Assembly: GCF_026212465.1 (NCBI RefSeq) | Contig: NC_080052.1 | Coordinates: 16,441,657-16,505,656, forward strand | DNA length: 64,000 nt | Direction of reading: 5' to 3' | Origin: Amaranthus tricolor | Lineage: Eukaryota > Streptophyta > Magnoliopsida > Caryophyllales > Amaranthaceae | Shown: in pieces, positions 1-11,868 of the stretch | How the letters are laid out: each line of letters opens with the position of its first letter | Numbering within the stretch: the stretch's first letter is position 1 | Notes under the pieces: generated by a model | Told to the model about the DNA's origin: nothing | The model's input: only the letters and a program-made list of their open reading frames with translations | Database searches by the model: none | Position numbers and translations under genes: made by a program

Positions 1-859
1 ATTTGATTGCTTATGTATTAATGTCTTTGTTATATATAATTTCCTAAATTACAAGTTATACCTTAAGTAATGTTGATTTAAGATGATTAAAGTAGTTTTC
101 AACATCTACTTTACCATGTGATGAATGATTAGAACCCTCAACAAAGTTGAGAAGAAACAAAATAGAATACCCTAATTCAATATTAGGAAAAAATAATCAA
201 TAATAATGAAAGCACAAAGAAGTTAATATGAGTCATTGTGAGCACATTCACACTCGATCTAGATGTTTTATTGATGAAAATAAGACTTTTTTAAACCTTT
301 TAAGATGATCGATAATGGTGGTATTTGTGCTTGGAATAGAAAATAGGGTTAAGTATATGATTACAATTAGAGGGTAGAAGAAAGATAAGAAAGGTATTAA
401 TTATATCTAATCTAATGTGTAATTTAGCTATTACTTATAATAAATGGTTGAAAAAAAAAAGAGTATGAAAAACTAACTCTAGAGATAAAAGTCGAGTCGC
501 CTTTATTTGAAGACAAGAATCTAATGTTATCACTTAAAGTTAAGTTGGTTTTCTAAACCAATAGAGATAAAGCTGACTCGAGTTTTATCCTCGATCTAAA
601 ACTGATCAACTTTTCAACCTTTTTAAATAAACGTCTACTATGATCGATTAATGTACTAAAGACATGCTATATATGTCAACATTCCCAATTATATGCCTAA
701 GTGTCTACCTTGACTTGAGTGCACTAGCCATATCCCACAAAATATCATACCATTAATCACATAACACTAAACTACAAAAAAATTTAAAAAAAAAAAAACA
801 TCAAGACCTAGCATAATATACAAATCATATGTCTATTAAAGGTTTATAAATCTCATATA
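1..859. other. AT-rich intergenic stretch, nothing recognised
   Basis: No reading frame with family resemblance, RNA gene or clear repeat boundary was found here. It borders a decayed Copia fragment on the right, so some of it may be older element sequence eroded beyond recognition. Confidence 0.4.
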
Positions 860-2760
860 CTATTCTTGTCTAGAAACTCATATTTTACTTTATTCAAATT
901 ACATACATCACCTCAAAGACTTTACGTTCACTTTAACATACTTGTAGCTCACATACTAATAAAAGTAAGCCCAATCAAACCCATACAAAGACTAAACTTC
1001 TTGTTTTGTAGTAGGCAAAGTTTTAGTTGTCAAGTCCAAGGGATTTCCTATGTATCAAATTTTAACCAACCAAAGTAAATATAAAACTCGATGTTAACTT
1101 TCTACCATTCAAGCCTCCACCATAATCTGAGTCATATTACCCAATAAGCATGATTTTGTCTTAACTTTAGGGTATACGTCTATTATACCCTTCAAGTACC
1201 TCAAGAGTCATTTCAACTCATTTTGATCTCGCTTCCCTAGATTTCCCATATAATAATCATGTTCACTACTTAAGCAATGTTAGGTCTACTAACTATGGCA
1301 TACATAACACTATTGATGATATTTATGTATGGAATATCTCTCATATCATCCTTTTCATGCTTGGTGTGTGAAAATGAAATATAGATAATGCGAAGTGAGA
1401 ACCAAGACGAGTGTAGACAATGTTGGGGTTGTCCATAAACAATCTCTTGAAAATTTTCTCAATGTACCTCTTTTATCAAAGATACAAGAAGACATTGCTC
1501 TTAAGTTTATCAATCTCCATATATACCAAGTATTATTTATACATCTGCTAGATCCTTCATGTTAAACTCACTATGCAACACAATTTGATAACATAAAAAA
1601 TCAAGCGATTTCATCTCTGGTCTCATGACTACAATCTTTTTTTACATTTCCATACTTAGTATAACGATTTCTCTATGCGACACATGTAATCCTCCTTTCC
1701 ACTACCTCAAAATCTTTGGGTCAAATCACTGTGGAGAAATGTTGTTTTTACATTTACTTGATGTAACTCTTTTTCCTCCATCGCCATCAAAGCAAATAGG
1801 GCCCCGATCAAAGTATATTTTTCTACCGAAAAGAACACCTCATGTAAGTCAATCCTTCAACTTGGGAGTAACATTGAAAATCTGTAGTCACAAATGATCC
1901 TTCTTTCTTTTTGAAAACTCGTTTTCATCCCGTAATCTGCTTAATCTTAGGTGTCTGCACAATAGACAAAGTATGATTCCTATCAACAGATTTCGTCACT
2001 TATCTCATGACTCTAAGCCATTTACTTGTCATTGAAGCTATAACTTTCTTGTATGGACAGAGATCATCCATACCCCCGACTTCACTTGCAATCGTTAGAG
2101 TATAAACAATGTAATCACATTTCTCTTGTAATCTTAACCTTACTTTTGGACTGATGTACATTAGGAGATAGTGATTCTATTAGTTGATGCGTACCACTAT
2201 CAAGCCTTGTAGGTTCCAAAGCGTTTTTGGCTCTTTCTCCTCACAAGAATCATGTGCTAAACCAATATTGTTAATAACAACATTATTTAAAGGAGAAGAA
2301 GCAAGCATATATGACTCATCATATACAATATTTCTAGAAGTGATTATTCTTTAAGACTTACTACACCATGCCCTATACCCCTTAACTCCAATACCAAAAC
2401 CAATGAAAATACATTTTCTATACCTTTAATTTTCCTTAAATAACAAAAAATTAGGCTCATCCTTTAGGCCACCTCATTTAATTTAACATACATCTAGCTT
2501 TCTCCAATAAATTCATGTTCATCCTCTTGGCCATCTCACTTGTTGAGCTCTACCTACACTACACATGTGTAATGTATCATAATTTCTTCTTTACAACACA
2601 TCTTGAGAAACTCCTTCCTAAAAATTCTAGCCTATTATTGGTCTTCAAGGTCTTAATCCTCTTCTCCATTTTCTTCTCTACAATTGTCTTTCAATCCTTA
2701 ATGACACTCATTACTTCATCCTTAAATTTAATGAAGTACGACCAAACTTTCCTAGAGTGA
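860..2760 (-). mobile_element. Decayed Ty1/Copia pol remnant
   Basis: Read on the minus strand, short Copia pol stretches appear in the expected order with many stops and frameshifts. At about 2280-2420 is a post-integrase segment (KCIFIGFGIGVKGYRAW, then SRNIVYDES). At about 1660-1800 is a reverse transcriptase segment (ELHQVNVKTTFLHSDL, then YMCRIEKSLY). At about 1250-1340 is RT/RNase H linker text (PYINIINSVMYAIVSRPNIA). The low-coordinate part reads like eroded RNase H. No LTRs, PBS or target duplication were found. This looks like an old, internally deleted insertion; the boundaries are approximate. Confidence 0.6.
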
Positions 2761-2800
2761 TCATAAATGAATGTGCTTGGATATTTTCATCCATCCAAAG

Positions 2801-3604
<804 letters not shown>

Positions 3605-4106
3605 GGTAAATTCTGTGTGGTAATCTTGAGGTTTTGAGTTTTTCACATGATAACCAAAACTTTTAAAAAATCAATGTGGTAACTTTTAGGTTTACCAAAT
3701 TGTTCCACTGTACCCTTTTTGCACATAAAAATTTAGCAAACGTTAATTTTGAAACTTTAAAGTTGTTGCACGCCTATTTATAGGACTTACCATTTCAAAT
3801 GCCACCAGTTTCAACCTTTTTCCCCAAAACATTAACCCTAACTCTACCATCTTTAGATTTTGGGGGAAAATATCACTTCGATGAAAGATGATAGACTTAG
3901 GATTTATATTTTGGGGAAAAATGTTGAAACTGATGACATTTGAAATGGTGAGTCGCATAAATAAGTGTGCAACAGCTCTAACGCTTATAAATTAAAGTTT
4001 GCTAACGTTTAATATGCAAAAATATCACGGTAAAATAATTTGATAAACCTCAAAATTACCATATATGAAAAACCCAAAACTTCAAGATTACTATGTGAAA
4101 TTTCCG
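3605..4106. mobile_element. Foldback/long-TIR MITE just upstream of RAB7
   Basis: The two halves are imperfect reverse complements for almost the whole length (arms roughly 3605-3840 and 3875-4106). For example the left end GGTAAATTCTGTGTGGTAATC faces the reverse complement of the right end, GGAAATTTCACATAGTAATC, and 'ccatttcaaatg' near 3790 faces 'catttgaaatgg' near 3940. It is flanked by an 8-bp repeat TAATAATT (3597-3604 and 4108-4115), or 9 bp with one mismatch. No transposase is present. MULE- or hAT-derived non-autonomous elements both fit; the superfamily is undecided. Its right end is about 230 bp from the RAB7 start codon. Confidence 0.75.
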
Positions 4107-4339
4107 CTAATAATTTAATAATATACTCCAAAAAGCCCGGTCCGCTATGTTACAATTACAGCTGCAAGTAGAAATTTGATCGTGATTTGTGAAACCCATT
4201 ATTCCTGTTCTTCTACGACACCAATCTCTTAGCTTGCATATTCCTTTTTCTTGTCTACTTCTCCTTCTTCAACCCGCAAACTCCTTTTCTAACAATAATC
4301 TTTTTGGGACATTTCTGGATACAAAAACTTCAAATTCTA

Positions 4340-7300
4340 ATGGCATCTCGTCGTCGAAAGCTTCTCAAAATCATCATTCTCGGTGATAGTGGGTAATTCT
4401 TTTTCTTTCTTCTCTTTGATTTTCTTGTAGAATTGGGTGATGGGTTGATTTCAATTTTGGTTTTTGATGATGAATTTTCAGGGTTGGAAAGACTTCACTC
4501 ATGAATCAGTATCCTCTTTCTTAAATTTCATTTCTCCTTTTTGGGTCAATTTTCAATTTTTCTTTTCCTTTTCTAATAATAATCTAACCCTTTTTTTGAT
4601 TTTGAATGTTAGTTAGAGTGAGAAATTTGTGCTTTTTTCTCTTTAACTTGATAAAATTCAGATTTGTGAATAAAAAGTTCAGTAATCAGTATAAAGCTAC
4701 GATTGGAGCTGATTTCTTGACTAAAGAACTCCAATTTGAAGATAGGCTTTTCACATTGCAGGTATGATTTATGTATATGATCATATCACTTGCACGTCTT
4801 TTCCATTTTTGCTTTCCGTAATTATTTTAGTTTCTGCTTTTGGAGTTTCTTTGACCTGTTAAACTCTAATAAAATTGTAAACAAGTATGATTTTATCCCC
4901 CTCCCATCATAAGAAAACCCCTCATATATGAGGTTTGGAACTTCAGTATAGAGTGAAAATATGAACAAGTTATGCGGTTGGATTATTTATGCATGTGCTT
5001 ATTTGTGTCTCCACTTGGTATGAATTAGGTTAGGTCTTAGGGTTAAGATTGATGAATGGTATTGGTAACTGATGACTTTTAGGGGGAAGCAAAACTACAC
5101 AATTAATTTGAAGGCCACATTTATTTTACGTTCTTTTCAAAATTTTAGGGCTTAATTAAACTAAAGTAATAGCAATGTAATTAATGTCAACTAATGTTTG
5201 AGGCCCCTAAATTTAGGGGGCCTTGTGCCGTGAGTTAGCTGGTTGGGAAATGAATCTTTTGGGGCAAACATCAAAGTGCTTCAAAAGGCGTGCCGCACAA
5301 ATACAATTCAATGAACTCAAAACCATGATTACGAGCGAACTTACACAGCGTACAGAAATAAAGTTACTTGAATTTATTGACAGAATAACCATCATTGTGG
5401 ATAGGGTAAAAAGTGGAATGAGTTGGTGCAATTACATCAAAGAAGAGTCTAGTTTTGAACTTGTGCACTTTTAAAAACTCTTTTGTTCCTTGGCTATCTG
5501 ATCGTCGGGCACTTTGCACATGCTTGGAACCGCCCCTGATTATTGACGTTAATACTAGTGTGAGCATCCCACTACATTTGTGGTCTTCAATCAGTCATAT
5601 GTTCCTATTCGCTGCTAATTTTTTCATAGCCTGGAAGGGTTCATTTCATTTCTGCTTCATATATTTGGTGAGCTCTATAAGATTCCAAATCTCTCATTCC
5701 CGTTTTAGTGGTTTTAAATAATAAACTTTATTGGTTGTAATCAATTATGGGATCTTTGCTTATCTTTTTCTTCCTCTAATGCATTGTTTGTGCTTACAAC
5801 TTTAGTATTAGACGTCGTCCTATGTTTTTGGTCAAACCTCTTATAACATTAGCTATGGCTTCCTCAATTTCATTTTCTGAACAATCATTGAAATCATTAG
5901 TTGTGGCTTTGCCCTTTGTACTTGGTGATTGCTTGCCTGCTTGATCTTTATTTGGTATTATGCTAGATTGAGTTGACCCTAACCATGTTACACAATTTTG
6001 TGTTTTGCTTGTGCTAGAGGGTATTGGGATCTCTTATCGTATCAAACTTAAATTCTACTTAGAATACAACTTGGCTTCATGGGATCTTCCTATTGATGAA
6101 TTTATTAAGAACATTATTGTCGCTAAGTACCTTTATAAAACAAATATTAAACCACAAATTACAAACATTTTAATAACTCATTGTCATTATGTGGCTTGAC
6201 CTAGCCCCTAGGCTCCCACTAAGTTCCATATAGGTTGTGTTTGAGTGGTCAAATGTAGGTGACTAAATTATATAAATCGTCACGTCCATTGAGAACTGAC
6301 AATGCTCATTGTGCTAAAAAAATATCATGCATTTCTAAATTTCCGTTCCAGCATAATATTTGGTTAAATACTTCTTACAAATATCCCTTACAGCTGTTTT
6401 AGATTATATGATTAGCTTCTACATGCTGTATGAGTTTTATATCAATTGAGATCTGCCTATATGTATTGGCCAACACTGTGCTTGCTTGTCTGTTATATAC
6501 TGAGACATTGGTCACACCATCTCTCCATCTCTAAACTAAGGAATGTCACTTAACCTAATTGCAGATTTGGGATACAGCTGGACAGGAGAGATTTCAGAGT
6601 CTAGGTGTTGCTTTTTACCGTGGTGCAGATTGTTGTGTTCTTACCTATGATGTAAATGTCATGAAATCTTTTGAGAACCTGAATCGGTGGAGAGAGGAGT
6701 TCTTGTTACAGGTAGGTCTAAGGTTTCCTCTTTGAATTTGACCTAAGTACTTCAATCTTGAGGTGAAAACACGCTGAAATTCTGCTGTTTCATGTTTAAT
6801 AGGCGAGCCCTTCCGATCCCGATAATTTCCCATTTATTCTGCTGGGTAACAAGATCGATGTTGATGGTGGTAGCAGTAGAGTGGTAAACTTTCTACTACT
6901 CTTTGATACTTTCATGTTTTTTGCAATGTGACATAAGAACAAACCTCACCTGAAAATGTAGATGATCAAATGCAACTTACGCTGCAATCAGCCTTCAATT
7001 TCCTGTACCCGACTTTAGCTAAACCGATATCACACAACAAAACCTGACTCCAAGTGATCAAAGATATAATTTTCCCTTTCTAGTAATTGATTAGACTCAC
7101 AATTGATCCCACATTAACTTGATCTAAAATCCGACTATCCGACTTGAACATAACCCGGACCCAATATGGTGTAATCTAAAGTCTATTCAAATCGAAATTT
7201 AGACAGAAAAAGTTGAAAGACTCCTAATTGACTGGACTCTAGACACGAATCAGAACTGCAAAGTGTTTACCCAAAGTTGACTAGAGACCAGACTTGATGT

Positions 7301-9865
7301 GTACCCAACATGAGTCAGTTACAGGTAGTGACTGGACAGTTGACACAAATGAATTTAACGAAATATGATGTAATCATGGGTTAGTATAAAAACAACGTAA
7401 TATGATGTAATCATGAGTTAATCTAAAACAACTTCTTTTTATAAGGGTTAATCCAAAACCGTCCAATATCTACTTACAGAGTGTGACCTACGGCGTGGTG
7501 ACCTATAACTAACGCCAGCATATCTTGATGTTGACTCTCGATACCGCACATACTTGACTACTTTAGATTTGGATGTAACCTGCTCCTGATCCGAGACTGT
7601 CTTGCATCTGGAAAACGGATATCGAAACCCAACTTGCCACAATTTGTTAATTGATATTGGTGTAATCCAACTTTGACTTGATTGATATGCAACAAACCTT
7701 GACTCAAAGTGTCATAAAGATATGATTTAACTTGACTTGTAATTGACCCAATACGAACTTGATCCAAACCCAAGTTAATCTAAATTAAGACTTGATTAGA
7801 ACTGGAAGTGATAATTTGAAATTGATTTGAAACCAAAATGACCCAATCCTAGTTAGGCAGAGCCAAACACGACTCAAAACGAATAATCCCAACCCAAACT
7901 ATGCCATTAACTATGAAAAATTTACTAGAATATTAACTCTATTTAATTTATATTTTAATTTAAAATATTTACTCTAATATTAAACTGTTTCTATGAATGA
8001 ATATTGAACTATGCCAAATCAAACATGACCCAAGTTTATTTCCTAGACCCAAACTAACTATTGATCTGTAGTTGTTTCTTCATTTCCCTGCCAATTTTAA
8101 GCAAAAGCAGCCATTAATTGTTGGCTTTAATTGTGCTTATGATGCTACCTGTATTTGTTGTCAGGTCTCAGAAAAGAAGGCTAAAGCGTGGTGCATGAGC
8201 AAGGGGAATATACCATACTTTGAAACATCTGCCAAAGATGGTACGAATGTTGAAGAGGCCTTCCTGTGCATTGCTAAAAATGCCATAATGAATGAGCCCG
8301 AAGAAGAACTGTAAGTATTTATATCTGTTTGATAATTTTCCGTGTGCTTACAAACTTCTCCTATGTCCCGCTGTTACATCTACAATTGAATTTGTTTCAA
8401 AATATTATTTGATTGGTTGAGGTGGATGAGTAAAGAACAATAAATAGGCGGATTAAAGAAATACTCTCTCCTATTCATTGATTTTAGGGACATTTCTTTA
8501 TTGGGTCAATTCATTGATTATGTCCCATTTCTATTTTGGTCATTTTTTTACCCTTTTACCCTTACGACAACACACATAAATATCAATGCCCTTTATGAAA
8601 GAAGAGAGTTTTCCACCTACTTTAAATGGTCCCCCACCCCTCCTTGGTTTTGGTACAAAAACCCAAATGTTCCTTTATCTATGAATATGAGGGAGTAGAA
8701 TTTAAAAAAAAAAAGATTTAAATGTTTTAAAAACAATTAAAAACTAAGTGTCTTTTCGAACTGATTTCCAAAATGAGGGTTGCCTAGGTTCGGATGGGAA
8801 ATTGAAAAGGAGCAGATTGTGACCCATTCCGTTCTAGTCATATTATGTTTGAGTTAATGGAGCACTAGTAACTGCGACTCATACCTTCCCAAATCCGATT
8901 GGCGCTCATTTTGAGAATTATTTTTATAGGAGCTTATTTTTTTTGTATTATATTGTACAACACAAAACATTTAATTACCCAACGCCATTAAGTAGCTCCC
9001 AGTTAGGATGGAGTCTGAGAGGGTCGAATGTACAACTCTTTACCCTTGTTACTAATAAAAAATAACAAAGAGATTGTTTTCAATTGACCAGTATTAGCAA
9101 ATGTCATGTGCAACATCACATAAATAAGAAGTGCACATGATTTAATGAACTACAGTATTTTACTTTAGTCCACTATAAATGGGACACCAAAAATTTAAAG
9201 ATATGTGTAGATTAAGTTTAAAGAAATTGAGTTAGTAAAAGATTAGGAGAGAACATTGAGCGATAGACAAAAAAATGTATAGCAGAATTAATAGGACAAT
9301 TAAGAAAGAAATTTGTATCAAATGTTGTGTGGTGGAGGACTGCTAATCCTTTTGAATTTCTTTGCTTCATAGTATCCCAACCTTAACATAATTTCCTCAG
9401 ACTAGCAGCGAAGAGCAGATCATCAAAGGGAAACATTCATTTTGTTTCTTTTATTGAAACCTAAAGTATTTGATTTTGGTAGCGCTAGAGCAGTAGCACC
9501 ATTATGTTACTTGACTTCAGAGATATCACAACCTACTTCCTCCATCCCATTTGATTTCCATGCCTTTTAAAGATGTGTAAATATTTAATTTATACTCCGT
9601 AGTTATATTAAAGGACGTTGAAACAATGAGTGGATGTAATTAAGAGTTAATGAATTGGTGGATGAGATTGAAAGAGTTGTGTGGACTATTGGCAAGTCTA
9701 AAATAGGAATTTGGTGCAAATTAAATGAAACAGACTGTATTGTAGATGTTGCTTTAAAGAAATTCTAACTGAAGGGTTTATAAACCATGTTGTAGGTATG
9801 TTCCGGACACCATAGATATGACAAACAGAACGCAACCTCGAAGCTCCTCAGGCTGTGAATGCTGA
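4340..9865 (+). CDS. RABG3: RAB7-type small GTPase (plant RABG3 subfamily), seven exons
   Basis: A late-endosome/vacuole Rab GTPase that in plants acts in traffic to and fusion with the tonoplast. The proposed coding exons are 4340-4392, 4482-4508, 4662-4761, 6565-6711, 6803-6883, 8165-8310 and 9796-9865. Every intron is GT-AG, and the joined frame is 624 nt (207 aa), matching the usual Rab7 length. Visible motifs are the P-loop GDSGVGKT (residues 15-22), Thr40 of switch I (KATIGAD), DTAGQERF (63-70), NKID (125-128), ETSAK (156-160) and the C-terminal CEC prenylation signal (205-207). The start is the first ATG giving the conserved [10 protein letters not shown] opening. No defect is seen, so it is probably functional. 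Introns 3, 5 and 6 are long (1.3-1.8 kb) and contain repeats. AATAAA-like signals occur at about 10026 and 10197. The exact RABG3 paralogue (a-f) cannot be assigned from the sequence. Confidence 0.96.
5080..5538. mobile_element. Possible hAT-like fragment in RAB7 intron 3
   Basis: The stretch ends with CCGCCCCTG (5530-5538), the form expected of a hAT right terminus (reverse complement CAGGGGCGG). It contains a local palindrome with GGCCCCTAAATTTAGGGGGCC-like symmetry around 5200-5221. No matching left terminus, target duplication or transposase was found. This is a weak call resting on one terminus. Confidence 0.25.
7040..7880. repeat. Degenerate short-period repeat in RAB7 intron 5
   Basis: A run of loosely repeated words such as 'cttgatcc', 'ccgacttgaac', 'gacttga' and 'acccaa' over about 0.8 kb, with no exact unit. 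It fills most of intron 5 (6884-8164). It resembles the CCGA-rich array near 15140-15680 in style. No coding content is seen. Confidence 0.5.
8464..8695. mobile_element. Stowaway-type MITE in RAB7 intron 6
   Basis: The element is 232 bp and flanked by TA dinucleotides (8462-8463 and 8696-8697). Its left end CTCTCTCCTATTCAT is matched in inverted orientation by the right end (reverse complement CTCCCTCATATTCAT). The inverted similarity continues inwards for about 35 bp. The CTCCCTC terminus and TA duplication are the Stowaway/mariner signature. It carries no genuine coding sequence and lies well away from the splice sites. Confidence 0.85.
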
Positions 9866-11380
9866 GACTGTTGATGCCGACGAGAACTGCATTCGAGGAT
9901 TGTTCCATTGTTCTGTAATATCTGTCGGAAGTTTGTATGTGAATGTTTGTACACATTTAAATGGAGAAGCAGAGAGTAACTGGAATATATTCACTTTGTG
10001 CCTATTTGTTTACTCACCGTTTCAGAATAAAAATATTTTGACGCTTGATGTTAAATGGGGAGAGAAGGTGGATACTCCACTTCATCTTTTCTGTTGTGGG
10101 GACTACATTATTTTTCCTGGTTCTAAAATACTTGCAATATCTGATTTTTTATGTTGTCTAATACACTAATTTCATTCTTAATATCTGTATTATGTATAAT
10201 AAAAATTATAAAAATTTGATATTAATAATCTTTAAACTAAGATGAATCAAATAAAAGTTTATTTAATTATGTTTTAACTTATAGATTAAAAATTAATCAC
10301 AAATTAAAAGTCATTAATAAATAGTATAATCTTTTATTATGGTAAATAATTTGGAACGAGAGAGTAAATATTAAAAAAGTATTCATCCGATGTTAAGTTC
10401 ATAAAGTCATAGAACATAAGATCACTATTCACTATTTTGTATATTATGCTTCTTCCTCTCCATTATATTTGTTATATTTGACTTTTATACGACTCAATGC
10501 GTTATTTAATCGTTTATATTTTGAATTATATATAACTAAAAATCAAAAAAAACAAATTAATATCATAAAATTATGCGATTATGCAGTACAATTTATAAAC
10601 AAGTATATTTTTCTTACATATTAGCCATAATATATAAAATAAGCTTGAACGATAAATAGAATCAATAATTACAATGTAGCTAGTATTTCTTAGGGGCCTA
10701 GGCAAGGTTATTAGAATCCCAGTCCTGATCTAAGATTCTACAATCCAAAAATAGACGATCGATCAGGATCGTAGATAGAATCTTAATGTTGGTAGAATCA
10801 TGCAATCCTACTTAGATAAAGAATTTAGGGTAGGATCATAACACGATTTTTAGATCCTGCGATCTAACGATCCTGTCATGCCGGAGTAGTTTAAATAGTA
10901 AAAAATATTTCATATAACTCAGATTTCACTTATGCACAAATATATATAAATCTAAATAATTATATTAATACGAATATAAAGTTAAGTTTTTTTTGATTCG
11001 CAGTTAAAAAATGACTATTAAAAGTCTTTTTCAAAACAAAAAACTTAGTAGATGAAGTCTAATATTCCATCCTATTCATCCTAAGTGTTTCATTTCATTA
11101 TTTGATCAAGTCACCTTAAATGTCCCGTTTCTATTTTATGTATGTTAACTTTTAACAATTTGTCCTTAATAAACTTAACTTTTTCACACCTTTACACCTA
11201 CTAATCCCACTTTACCCCTATTAAAATTATAAAATACTACACCTTTTTCTTTCACATGTTGTCGAATCTTTTCCCATAATATTGCTTAAAAAAAATTAAT
11301 TCCCACTTTGCATTATGTGGGAAAGTATTTCCCACATTACCGTCCACGTGGAATTTTTTTTTTAATTTTTTTTAGACGAA
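9866..11380. other. RAB7 3' UTR and downstream AT-rich intergenic region
   Basis: Up to about 10200 is probably 3' UTR (AATAAA-like motifs at about 10026 and 10197). Beyond it, 10690-10880 has loosely repeated 'gatcctacgatcc'-like words. At about 11072-11100 is a one-sided copy of the MITE terminus seen in the MLP intron ('cctattcatcctaagtgtttcatt') without a detectable partner end. No genes seen. Confidence 0.4.
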
Positions 11381-11392
11381 ACCGACACTTGA

Positions 11393-11474
11393 GATGGCGG
11401 TTTGCCTTAAGCAGTAAACCGCCACATGAAGTAGCGGTTTGCTCAAGGCAAACCGCCATCTCATGTGGCGGTTT
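11393..11474. repeat. GC-rich inverted repeat (AAACCGCC motif)
   Basis: The left arm from 11393 (GATGGCGGTTTGCCTTAAGC) pairs with the right arm ending at 11460 (reverse complement GATGGCGGTTTGCCTTGAGC), with a short loop near 11427. A further copy of GTGGCGGTTT follows at 11465-11474 and pairs with AAACCGCCAC at 11416-11425. The block is much more GC-rich than its surroundings and lies about 0.4 kb beyond the 3' end of the MULE transposase frame. It may belong to the MULE, but no second copy was found on the other side. Confidence 0.7.
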
Positions 11475-11868
11475 GGTCTTGGTTTTATTTTTTTATATTT
11501 TTTTTGTTTCATTTTCCTTAAATAGTGAACGCAACCTGCATTAAACTAGTTCAATACCATCTATTCTATAATAATCAATTACGAACCAGCTTGATTTGAA
11601 AAAATTAATTATGAAAAGTCATACAAGAAGTTCAAATCATATAAGAATATACAAAGTTTGTTACACTACAACCCCCGGCCCCTTTTGTTTTGCGCATCGG
11701 TAGATGAGTAACCAATTGGGTAGTGGAGCCCTCCCACGCAGCTATGCTCCCGTGTGTTGTCTAAAGCGTAAGCACTGATGGATCAACTAGGCTTGGCATC
11801 GCCATGATCGTTGTTACATACATAAGTGTTATAAAAATCATATAAATATTAGGTGAATCAACATGATA

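Noticed and set aside
5213..5721. Short ORFs on both strands in RAB7 intron 3
   Set aside because: No recognisable domain; the interval looks like a transposon fragment inside an intron.
8501..8698. 65-aa ORF in RAB7 intron 6
   Set aside because: Lies inside the Stowaway MITE and inside an intron; no family resemblance.
9855..10169. 104-aa ORF after RAB7 exon 7
   Set aside because: Overlaps the terminal exon in another frame and covers the 3' UTR.
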